A stretch of 64,000 nucleotides of DNA. Origin: Cafeteria roenbergensis. Its lineage: Eukaryota; Sar; Bigyra; Bicosoecida; Cafeteriaceae. Positions 20,846 to 32,800 of this stretch are shown here, piece by piece; the first letter of the stretch is position 1, and every line of letters starts with the position of its first letter. The DNA lies in assembly GCA_008330645.1 (NCBI GenBank), contig VLTN01000031.1, positions 359,729-423,728 on the forward strand, written 5' to 3'. A model generated the notes under the pieces. The model made no database searches. It saw only the letters and a list, made by a program, of their open reading frames with translations, and was not told the origin of the DNA. Position numbers and translations under genes: made by a program.

Positions 20846-23800
20846 ATGCGCGTGCTCGCTTATGTCATGACCTACAGCTTGATTGCGTCAGCAGTGGCGG
20901 GCCCGCTGGCCTTGGGGCAATCGCCCAATGGCCACGCCGCATTCTTGAACGGGACGCACGTGGCCCTTCCCGCCGTGACCCTCGGAGGCAGCAGCTTCAC
21001 AATCGAGGGTGAGCGAGTCCTGGTCCAGCCACCTCGACAGCGACCCGCCTCGCTTCGCGATGGCTGCGCGCAGGCCGCGCCCTCCCCATGCTGGGTTCCG
21101 TCGCTCGCCTTGCTGTGCGTGCGTTGGGGGGGGGAGCGGCGGGGCGGGGGCGGACGACACCCGCGGACAGCGGCATGTCGGGAAGGCGTTCGCGTTCGGC
21201 GCTGAAGCGGAGCGACGCCAAGCGGCTCCCTAGACCCTCGCTGCGAGACAGCGCCGCGGCGCGGGGCCTTTGCCCCGCGCGAGATGGGCCGCTTGGCCGC
21301 GCTCCAAGGGTCGGGCCCGCACTGCTTGAGACCTGCTCGGCGCCCGCTGCCGCTGATGAGTTCCCGCAGCATGGTTTATGCTTCGCCGAGTTGCAACTGA
21401 CTTGGACACGTCCCTTGTCGAGTTCGGCGACGGCCACAACACCAAGAGCCTGGCCTTGACCGTGTCCCGCACGGCTGGCAACAATGTCCTGACGTTTGAG
21501 GTCCGCAACAGCGGCGCGTCTCGCGGGTCTGTGACGACGGGGTCTGCGATGCCATTGCGACTGTGGGCGCACGTGGCGGTGGTCCACGACGCCGTCGCCG
21601 GCACAACTGCGATCTTCATCGACGGCCTCCAGCGCGCGGCGTCGGAAACGGTTCCAACTCCAGTCAGCGCCCAGCGCCGGGTGCACCGCGTGGGCGCGCC
21701 GCTGGCGTCTTGGGCTCGCAATGACATGGACGGCCTCGTGGACGACGTGCGCGTCTGGAGTTCCGCAAGATCCGCGGCCGACCTCGCCGCTGCCGCCTTC
21801 ACGCCGCCCCTCTCGGGAACCAGCCGGCCGGCGGCGCTCTTGCTGTCCTTTGATTTCGAGGAGCTTTGGGCTCCGGCGTCCCGGCGCAGCGGGCCCCAGA
21901 CCAGCGAGCTCTCCGGGCAGGAGGCCCGGCGAGCAGAGATCGTTGGGTGCTCCGACGCGGGGGCCTGCATTTTCCCCATGCAGGACGGCAAGTCGGTGTG
22001 CGGCGACGGGAAGCGGACTCGCGGCGTGGAGCAATGCGACGACGGCGGCACGCAATCGGGCGACGGCTGCTCAGCCAACTGCACCATTGAGGCTGGGTGG
22101 GTGTGCCTGGCTGGCGCGCCCGGCGGCACTGACGTGTGCGAGGAGGGCGCCATGCTGGAGCACCTCTCGCTTGACGCCACCCCGTCGAGCGATCCCGCTG
22201 GCCTCACGGCGTCGGGCTGGAGCGTTGCCGACGGGGCGTCCGCCGAGCTGGCGCGGCTTGCGGCGCAGGGCGGCGGCACTGCGGTGCTTTGCAGCGGGAG
22301 CATCGGCCTTGCTCCGGGGGCGAGCTTCGAGGGGGCGCAGGGCCTGCGCCTGTGGCGCGCGCCGGTCGTGGAGGCCAATCCCATCGAGACGCCGGCCAAC
22401 GTCGCTGCCCCCGGCGCCTCGGCCACGCGCGCTGCTGCCAACTCCGCCGGGCCCTTCCGCGACGGAGCGCCCGCGTGGCTCCCCAACGACGGCCTGGCCC
22501 TCTGGTGGAGGGCGGACCGGTCCGAGGGCCAGACGCTGGGCGGCAAGCTGCGCGCCGTGAAGCTGCCCTCGCTCGCGCCGGGGCGGTCCGGCGCCCCCGA
22601 GTGCACGCTCGTGGCGCACGACAACCTGGGCCCTGTCCTGGCGACCAACACTCCCGCCCGCGACCGGTACGCGGGCTACGCGTCCCTCAGCTTCAGCGAA
22701 GACGCCGAGGGGATGCGCATTTCCACGGGGCCGAACGGGACCAACGGCGACGGCGCCGGAGGCCGGTGCTCGCTGATGGAACCCTACACGGTCATGACTG
22801 TGGTGCGGTTCAAGACGCGCAACTCGATGCGGATTCTGTCGTCGCAGGACAACAACTGGCTGCTCGGGGTGGTCGACAGTGTCATCGGCTGGCACGTGGA
22901 CGGCGGACCGAGCTGGATCCACTGGAATGACGGCAGGCCGTACCACCACTACCACCACCCCCAGCCCGAGGACGCGTACGTGGTCACCGGCGAGGCGGCC
23001 ACTGTGAACGGCAACCGCGTGAAGCGTGTCCACCGCGACGGCGCCCTGATCGGCGTCATGACCTACAACGGGGGCTCGCACCCGTACCGGCTCGCGCTCG
23101 GTAATGGCATGCGGCACAAGAACCCAGGCAACGGCGACGTGGCGGAGGTGATCGCGTTCAACCGCACCCTCTCCGACGAGGAGCGCTGGCGCGTGGAGAA
23201 CTACATCGCCAGCAGGTACCGGCATGCCAGCAAGACCGGCCTCCTCCTCGCGGCGAGCCAGTGGTCCACCGACGCCGCAAGCATGGTCTCGCAGGCGTCG
23301 CGCCTCCTGGCGGGGGTGGACATGCGCCGGGACGGCCCGGATTACGCCGCGCTGGCCGGGTCGGCTGCGGCGGGCGAGGCCAACCAAGTGCTGCTCCGGT
23401 TCGCGGCGCGGGTGCAGGCGCCTGCCGAGCGCTTCGGCGCCCCCCTCATCGTGGCTCTCTTCGAGGATTTCAACGGCACCGCCGCCTCCGAGGAGGCCAA
23501 CCTGCCGCCCCGAATCGAGCAGTGCGGCCCCATGCTGACCGACGCCCTGGCGGGCCCCCTCGTGGCCTCAGCGCCTGCCTACGTGCCCAACGCCCTCGCG
23601 ACCGCGCCGCTCACCTGCGCGGGCGGCAGGAGGTTCTACACCGTCTGCTTCAACGCCGGCTCTGCCGGAGGCAGGATCCACTGCGACGAGACCCGGGAGC
23701 CGCCCACGGGGCAGTGGCGCCAGGTGAGTGTGGACATTGGCGCCAGCTTCCACGCCAAGTACGGGACCAACGCCTCGACCTCCTCGGCCGACGGGGTGGC

Positions 23801-26800
23801 CGGCGGGTGGGCCGGCGACGGCGGCGTGCCCCGCAGGCTGCGGCTGCTGGTGGCCGCGGTGTCCGCGGACGACCACCCTGTGGAGGCCTGGCTGGACGAG
23901 GCGCGGGTGGTCAAGCTGGACGCGCGGCCGCACTGCGCGGTCGCGAGGGCGACGAGCTGGCCGCTGGAACACCCGGCTGCGGTCGCGGCGCGCATGCGGC
24001 CTTCGGCCCGGTTCAGCCTCGACGACGGCACGCCCGGGGCCAGCTCGCTTTCGCGCGACTCCCGCTCTGGCGTGCACCTCTCGGCCGCCAGCGTCGCCCC
24101 GCCCAGCGCTGCCTTTCTCAGCGCCAGCGCCGTGCCAGGGGTGCTGCCCGGCCTGACCCACCCCGCGGACCGCGACGGCGCCGTGCGCCTGGGCGACGTG
24201 ACGCGCGATTTCATCCGCGTGCCTGCCTTCAGCAGCCGCGCGAGTGAGGCCATTGGCTTTGCCATCGCGCTCTGGGTGCAGGCGGGGTCGCTCCCCGCTG
24301 GCGGCACGGTCGGCGCCTCTGACCCGATGGCGGGCTCCGTCATCTGGTCGGACGCGCTGGCATCGCCCGCAACGGACAGCGAGGACGCTGGGTCCGGCCG
24401 CGTCTCTGCCGACCCGGACTGGGGCACCCGCTGCGTCTTGCTGTCCAACGGCTCCGTCGCTTTCAGCGTCGCCACCGACGACGGCGTGACGACGCTGGTG
24501 ACGCAGGCCCGCATCCCGACGGGCCGGCCCGTCCACATCGTGGGGTCGTTCGCCGCTCGCTACGGCGAGCTGTCGCTGGCCATTGACGGCATCACGCTGG
24601 CGGCGGACGGAACCGAGCCGAGCGGCCTGTGGGTCACGGGCGAGCGTCGCTCGGCCACGTCGCCCTCGGTGTCCACTCGCAACACCGGCAAGCTGCGGGG
24701 CCAAGGAAGAGACCTCTTCGTGGGGTGGGACGGGGTCGGCGCCGGAGCTGCCGCCATGGGCGGCGGCGGCATGCTGGTGGACGAGCTCGTGCTGTGGAAC
24801 CGGCCGCTCGAACAGCCCGAGATGGCTCGCCTTGCCAGGCCGTTCAGCGCAGGCGTGGAGCCCGGGACGGCCTCTACCTCCCGCGGGGAGGCGAGGTTCG
24901 GCGACATCGATCTGTTCGACGAGCTCCCGCCGGGCAGCCCCGCCACGGGGCTGGCGCTGTGGGCGCTGAACGAGACCACCGGCGAGGTGGCTGCCTCCGG
25001 CGCGTGGGAGTTTGACTCGCCGGACAGCAGCGTCGCCGTCGCTGCCATTGCGGGCATCGCGGGGTTCCTCAACTCCAGCGCGGTGGCGCCCGGGGCCTTG
25101 GTGGTCGGCGCGACGCGGGGAAGCGCCGTGGCTGCGTGGCAGCCACAGGGCGAGGTGCTGTTCGAGGACGACTTCTCCGACCAGCCGGACTCCGGCTCCT
25201 TGCGCAGCCGCTACTGGTGGCGCCGCGGCGGCATGCCGTACGAGTACATGGCCAACTCGGCGTTTGCGGACAACTACCCGCACACGTGGCAGGGGGCCAA
25301 GGACATGTGCCACGACAGAGGCCTGCGCCTGTGCGACTTTTGGAGCTACTGCCGGCCAACGAACTGGCGTCTCAACACCTCCACCACCATCTACGGGCAG
25401 GTCAACGGGGAGGGGTGGACCCCCTTCGACAACGGGGACGGCTCCACAAACACGTGGGTGGCCGTGGGCAAGGCCTACGCCGAGCGGGTGTGCCAGACCT
25501 ACACGCAGGTGTTTGGCACGGAGGCCACCTTCTCCAACGCCAACCCAACGTCCGGCGGGGCGGTCCTCTGCTGCCAGCGCAGCCGGCCGCAGGAGCGGTG
25601 GCGGGAGGTGGTGCAGTACCCGACCGACGAGGCCAAGTCGGGCCGCACGTTGTTCGAAGTGTACACGGACGGCCACTTCCGCTGGAATGCCGGCCGCATC
25701 TACTCCAACAGCTACTACATGGGGAACATCCGCGGCGGGTCCAACCCCAGCCTCAACAGCTACTACTGGAACGACAACCCGACGGCGGTGCCGCACGCCA
25801 AGAACGCGGGCGCCAGGTGCAAGACCCTGGTGTGGGGCGCGTACGTTCACCTCAACATTCCGGAGGCGTACACGTGGACGGACTACACGGTGGTGGCCCG
25901 CGTGTACGCGCACGTGCGCGACGTCGGGGTGCTGGTGCGGTACCAGGACGACAACAACTACTACGGCTACCTCACCAACCCCGACCCCGACGCCAACTGC
26001 GCGGGCATCATTCGCCGCCGCGGCCCGCACTTCTACGACGACTGGGACACGCTGGACGACGTGTGGCAGCAGCCGGAGCGCATCGTGGTGGAGCGCTACA
26101 AGTGGCACGAGTTCAGGGTGGCGGTGAACGGCACGACCGGCGCCACCGTGCGGGCCTGGGTGGACGGCAAGCTGGTCCTCTCCGTCACGGACTCGCAGCC
26201 CAACTTTATTCCCAGCGGCAGCGTGGCGTTCTGGTCGGCCTACAACAGGCCGCAGTTCGACGACATCCGCATCTACAAGGGGGTGCCGGAGCGCGTGGAT
26301 ACGGCCCCGGCCGACTCGGCCCTCAGCCTCGTCGGGGCGCCTCCTCTCCCACGAGTGCCCGACGGTGGCGACTTCTACGCCCAGGCGCGGCACGGCGCCG
26401 GTGCTCTCGCGTTTGTGGGCCGCAAGGCGCGGGCGGTCGACGCGGAGTCCTCGCCTTTCGCCGGCGCGGTCCACCCGCTCGGGCCCATGCCCATTGCGCC
26501 CGACAGCACCCTGCCCACTGAGGCCATTGTCAGGGCTGTGCACCCCACGCTTCGCCGCCTCCTCCCCGTTACGCCGCCCCTCTCCTGGCCCGGCACCCCC
26601 GGCGGGCTGGAGAACGCCTTCCCGGCCCCGGTGGCCGCGAACGGCCGGGCAGTAATGGCCGGGGACGGCGTGGCGTCGGCCCGGTCGCTGCTCGCCTGCC
26701 GCACGCAGCGACTCCGCGTGCCCGAGAACAGCCCCGCGGGCACAACCCTGTCAGTCCCGCTGCGCGCCCACCCCGGGTCGGTCGCTGGGATGGGCGCCAC

Positions 26801-29800
26801 CCTCGGCGGGTTCCGCGTGGTGGCCGGGAACGCCGTCACGAAGCGAGTGGTGAACGAAGACGACCTCTCAGTGTCCTTGGTCAAGACTGTGGACACCTTC
26901 TCCGTGAGCCCCGCGGACGGCACCGTGTCCGTGAAGCGCGGCGGGGCAAACCTCGACGCGGAGGCCCAGAACGTCGTCCGGATGTCGGTTGCTGCGGGGC
27001 CGCGCAGGCACGACAGCGGATGGCTGCCTCTGCACAGCATGCAGCGCGACGGCGAGGAGGGCTCCTACCGGGAGCTCTCGCTCGCGCCACGCTTCGCCAC
27101 AATGGACCCCGCGCTGGTGCGGGTTGACGTCATCTTCCGCGCAGCTGACGGCGTGAACGAGGGCTTCTGCTTCCGATCCAAGGGGAGCTCCAGCTGGGAC
27201 GACGACGACACCACCTGGAACTACTACGGAGGCGCCCTCAGCGCGTACGCCACGGGCGGGGCGGTGCCTCGCGGCGACGCGGCGCTGGACCAGCGGTGGG
27301 TCCAGGACCTCCAGCAGGCAAAGACCGCGGACGTCCGTCCCGGCGGCGCAGTCACGGCCGGCGTCACGCTCCCCGCGAGCGCGGCCGCCAATGCCAGCGC
27401 GGTGACTCCGCCACGTGTTCGCCTGTGGGCTCCCACGCACGGGAGGTTCGCCCGCGGGGCAATGGTCAACCTCGGCGGCGGGCAGGGCGCGATGTTCGAC
27501 GCCGACCGGAACTTCCTCGGCGAGAGCCATACCCAGCGCAGCCACCGCACCGAGGCGCGCGTGTTCGCGACGGAGGAGCAGCCCCCCGACTTTGACTCCG
27601 GGTGGATCATGGTGGAGTCGATGCGGGGCGCGGGCACCGACCGGCACGTTCGCCACGGGCTGAACGGGTTCCCGGACCGAACGCGCGTGCTCGTGCGGGC
27701 GGTGAGTGGGCCCAACGCCGGCTTCGTGTTTGAGGCCAAGGGCGACGGCCTCAGCCGCGACTACTACCTCAACGACTACGGAGGCGTGGTGGCGGCGGTC
27801 ACCGCCACCAGCGTGGAGCTCTACCCAGCAACGAGCCGGTCCGGCATGAACTCGGCCTTCTCGATCAAGGTGCCGAAGCGCGGGTACGGGCACGGGGCCG
27901 CCACGCAGCACTCCTTCGCGGCCGAGGTGCGCGTCCTGGCCTGGCGCATGGGCCTGCAGCCGCCGCCGGCATTCGTGTCGGACTGGCTTGACACGGAGTT
28001 CGTGCAAGGAGGCAACGGCTTCGCCGAAGTGACGCTCCCGGCGTCGCTCGTGGAGGACGGCCCGCCGTCCCGGGTGGAGGTGTGGGTGCGCAGCCGGCAA
28101 GGCGAGGAGATGCTGGTGCCGTCCGTGGGCATGTCCGAGAACTACGCGCACGTCTACTGGTACGCGACCGGCGGCATCGTCGCCGCATTCTCCAACTCGT
28201 CCGTGCGCATGTGGGCCGGAGGGCCGGATATCGGCCGCGACGAGTTTCCCAGGACGGAGATGCGCCCCATGGGCACGTCCTACGGGTGGTACTACACCGG
28301 CGGAGGCGTGGTCTACTCCACCATCGCCACCGTGCAGGTCCGCGCCTGGGCGGCCGATAGCTCAGGCCAAGCCGACATCGGGGAGGTGCAGGTGGATGTC
28401 GTCGACGTTCAGGAGCCGCCCACCGTGTCCGACACGTTCATGTTCGTCGCGGAGAGCGTGGGGGGCTCCACGCCCAACGGGCACTCTGTCGGCGTCGTCA
28501 GCGCGTCCGACGACGACAGGGACTCCCAGCTGTCGTTCCAGCTGCTCAGCGGCAACCCAGGCGGGTCGCTCTTTGCCCTAAGCAGCTCTACCGGCGAGCT
28601 CACGGTGGCGAACCAGTCGCTCCTGGACTTCGAAGCCTTCCCCACCGGCATCGACATGCTGGTGCGCGTTTCCGACGGCACGTTCGAGGGGGTGTCGCGC
28701 GTTCACGTGGAGGTGACCAACGTGAACGACCCCGTGGACGTCTTCGAAGCCAACATGTCCGTCCCCGAGAACCTGGCCTTGAATGCCCTCGTTGGGAACC
28801 CGATCGAGGCCACAGACCCTGACGTGGACCAGACCATCCTGTTCTCCGTCATCCCGGAGTTCAATCCGATGGGGGCGGTGTCGATCAACAAGTGCTCGGG
28901 CCAGCTGCGCGTGGCCAACCCGGCAGCCTTCAACTACGAGCTGTACCCGGACCACCGCATCGTGGTGCGAATCCTGGCGGTGGACGACGGCTTCCCGCAG
29001 ACCAACGACACGGCGGAGGTGATCCTGAACCTGATCGATGTGAACGACAGGCCACGCCTCAACGGGACGGAGCTGCTCGCCCCCGAGAACGCGCTTGCGG
29101 GAGAGCTCGTGGGAGTCATCCCGGCGTTCGACGAGGACAACGACACGCTGACGTTTGTGATCAGCAGCGGCGACTCGGCCGGCATGTTTGAAATCGCGGT
29201 GGATGGGCTGGACGCCGTCGGTCACCCCCGGCACGTCCTGCGCATGAGCCCGCGCGTGGTGGCGTGGGGCGAGGGGTCGGGCCGCTTGGACGCCGCCCAG
29301 TCAGCGTCCAGGGCCCCGGGCGGAGCGGCCAGCGTGGCAGGCCTTGCTGCTGCCCCCGGGAGCCAGCCCGGGCTCGTCCTCGACTTTGAAGACGCGCTGC
29401 GGCCAAGCCGGCAGTTCAAGCTCCAGATTGTGGTGTACGACGACGCGGAGGGCACCCTGGACACGCGGAGCGACGTGTTCTTCTACACAGTGTCGGTGGG
29501 CGACCGGAACGACGCCCCGCTTGCACCAGCCACCCAGACGCGGGCGGTGTCGGAGAACGTTGCTTCAGGAACGCCGGTCGGCATCAGGCTGACGGCCTCG
29601 GATCAGGACGCCCTCGACCTCGGCGTTGCGGGCGGGCGGGCCGACGGGCTGGTGTGGTCGTGGCACCCGGACTTTGACGCCAGCTCGCTGCCATTCGCGC
29701 TGAGCCCGTCGGGAGCCATCACGGTGTCGCTCCTGCCGCCGGCCAGCGGAGAAGCCAGCATCGACTTCGAGCGCCGCTCGGTGTACACCGCACGCGCGGT

Positions 29801-32800
29801 GGTCACAGACTCCGGGGGCGCTGCGGCCACGCTGCTGGACGAGAGCGCCGACCTGGGCGCGGCTCGCACTGCTCTTGCAGGCAAGCGCGCGCGGGTGCCA
29901 ACCGGGGCTCTGTCCCAGCAAGTCAACATCACGATTGCCGTTGGCGACGTCAACGAGCCTCCTGTCGTTGGCGACGGCGTTCTGCGCATCGACGAGGCCA
30001 GCCCGCCCGGCACGGTCGTGGGGTGGCTCAACGTGTCAGACCCCGACGCAGCTGATGCCGGGCTGCTGCAGGTGACCATTGACTCGGACACAAATCCGCT
30101 GGAGGCATTCGCGGTGATCACCTCCGCCAACGGCACGTTGCTCACCGTGGCGCGGGACGTCATCGACTTCGAGTCGCGGCCGAGCTACAGCCTCCGGGTG
30201 ACGGCCGTGGACGGGGCTGGAGTGAATGCCACCGGCATCGTGCAGGTGCTCGTCAACGACCGCAACGACCCGCCGACGTTCAACTCCTGCCCGAGCAGCG
30301 CCAACTCGCCGGTGGAGTACCGCACCTTCCTGGGAGTGTCCGCCGTCCAGGCCATCGTCCCGTCGCCCGGCGGCGCTGACGAAGTGAACACGTTCTGGTT
30401 CTCGCGCGTGACGGCCTTTGGCGACGACGCGGAGGCATGCGAGACAGCGTGCACCAACAACCCGGTCTGCGAGGCGTGGACGCTCTTCGGGAGCGCCTAC
30501 CCGCAGCTGGACTGGCGCGGCCAGTGCGTGGGCCGCTCCGGCTTCGCCTCTGTGCTGGCTGCCGTTGAGACTGGCGCAGCGTCGCCGCAGACCGGGGCGC
30601 CCGCCTCCCGCCCGGCCAGCGCCTTCCAGGTTCGCACCGGCGTCAAGGTGCGCGCCTGCTTCCGGGTCGAGGTGGACGAGAACGTGGGCCTGCCCTCGAG
30701 CTTGCCCGAACTGCTTGGTTGGCCAGTGAACGTGAGCGACTTTGAGGGCTACCCCTTCGTCCTCAACATCACAACGGACACCCAGAACGATGTTTCGGGG
30801 CCCCAGGCCTCAGCGGCGCTGTTTGAGCTTGTGGAGCTCGGCCCTGCCATCTTTCCGGGCGCCCCCATGGGAGCCCGCAGCTTCGGCCTGCACATCCGCG
30901 ACCCTGCCGGCCTTGACTTTGAGGCGTCCGCAAGGCACCTGGTCACCGTGCGGGCAACGGACGACCCCGGCGCCTCCTCCGGCGAGCTCGTCGCCACGTC
31001 CACCGCCGTGCTCGCCATCATCGTCCGCGACGTCAACGAGAGGCCAGTGTTCCCGTTTGCCCTCGGCGCGAGCGGGCTGCCCGCCACGAACCGCAGCGTG
31101 GTGGAGCGCGACCCTGCCGGCACGCAGCTCGGCTCGCCCGTCGTGTGCACTGACCAAGACGCCGACACGTCGCTCACCTACTGGCTGGACGTCAACGAGG
31201 GCGGCTACTTTGCGATCGACCCCTCCTCTGGCCAGCTCTCTCTCGCCTCGGACATGACAGCGACGTTCCCGCACGTGTTCGAGCTGCGAGTGAGTTGCTC
31301 AGACGGCTCCCTCAACGCCTCGGCTGTCGTCACCCTGCCCGTGATCAACACCAACGCCCGGCCGACCCTAGAGGGCGCGTCGGCGCAGCGGTCGCTGCAG
31401 GAGAATGCCCCGGCTGGCTCGCTGGTGACCGCCTCTGCCGCCCTCTCCGTCTCCGACCCGGACATGGGCGACACTCACACCTGGAGCATCGTGTCCACGA
31501 GCCCCGCTTCGGCCACTGGCCTGGTGGTCATCGACGAGCGAACCGGCGCGCTGCGGGTTGGGCCTGCCGCCCCCCGCGACGTGTTCAACTTCGAGTGCAG
31601 CCGCGACTACCCCGAGCCCCAGTGCCCTGCCTCCCATCGCACCCTCCGCCTCGGTGTGCACGTCACCGACAGCGGCGTTGGAAACCTCACCGACAGGGCC
31701 GACGTCGTCATCGCAGTCACGAACCAGCAGGAGGGCGTGGCGCTGCCGCTGCCAGGCTCTCGGGGCACCACTCCTGGCCTGGCGACGGTGGAGCTGCTGC
31801 TCGAGGTGCGCGAAAACTCCGCGCCTGGCTCCGCCCTGCTGTGGGCCCCGATGCTCTCCGACCCGCTGTCGCTGGGGGGCGCCGCCCCGGAGGCCGACTT
31901 TTACGACGACGACAAGACTCCCATTGGCTTTGCGTGGCAGGGAGTCGGCAGCCCGCTGCTGCCTCGAGCGTCCGTTGCGGGCGGCCTGGGCGGGGACGCA
32001 GTCGATCCGGCTGCCGTGCTGGTCGTGGTGTCGGCGAACCGCTCTGCAGCCGCAGCCGGAAGCGCGGTTGGGCCCGGCGACGGAAGCAGCAGCGACCCGC
32101 TTGCGGGGCTGGACTCGGAGCAGCTTCGCGTCTTCCTCAACCGCTACCCTTCCGGGCAGACGCCGGCCTTCAGCCTCGCGGCGTCCGTTCCCGAGTCGCT
32201 GCTGAGCCCGCTGCCCGACTCGCGCGGCATGGTGCTGGACCACGAAGCCACGCCCGAGCTGCGCCTGACTCTGCAAGTGGACGACGCTGGCGGTCTGCCG
32301 GCCGTCACGGTGCCGGTACTGCTGCGAGTGCTGGACCAGCCGGAGCGGCCGGTGTTCTTCGCAAGCGTGCCCGAGGGCGTCGCAGGCCCCGGCGGCCTGT
32401 CGCCGGGGGACGGGGGCGCCGGACCGGCCGCTGTGCGCGGGCCCGGGCAGCTGTCGGCTTCCGTCCCCGAGGGCTCCCCGGGCGACATGCTGGTGGCCGA
32501 CCTGGGCCGGGTCGCCTTCGACCCCGACGGCGACGCGCTCTGGTTCTCCCTGGTGTCGGTGCTGCAGCTGCGAGCCTCTGGGGACGTGGTGCCCGAGCTG
32601 CCGGATCCCCTGACCGGCCAGCTGGCCGCCACGTTCGCTGTCGACGCGAGCAACGGCACGCTGGTTCTCCGGCCGCCGGCCTTTGGCCTCAACTCCGTGG
32701 TGGACTTTGAGTCGTTTGTCGGCTACAACGTGACTGTCCGCATCGCGGACCGCCAGCTGGCGACCGACCCCGACCTCCAGTACGTTGAGGCGCTCGTCCA

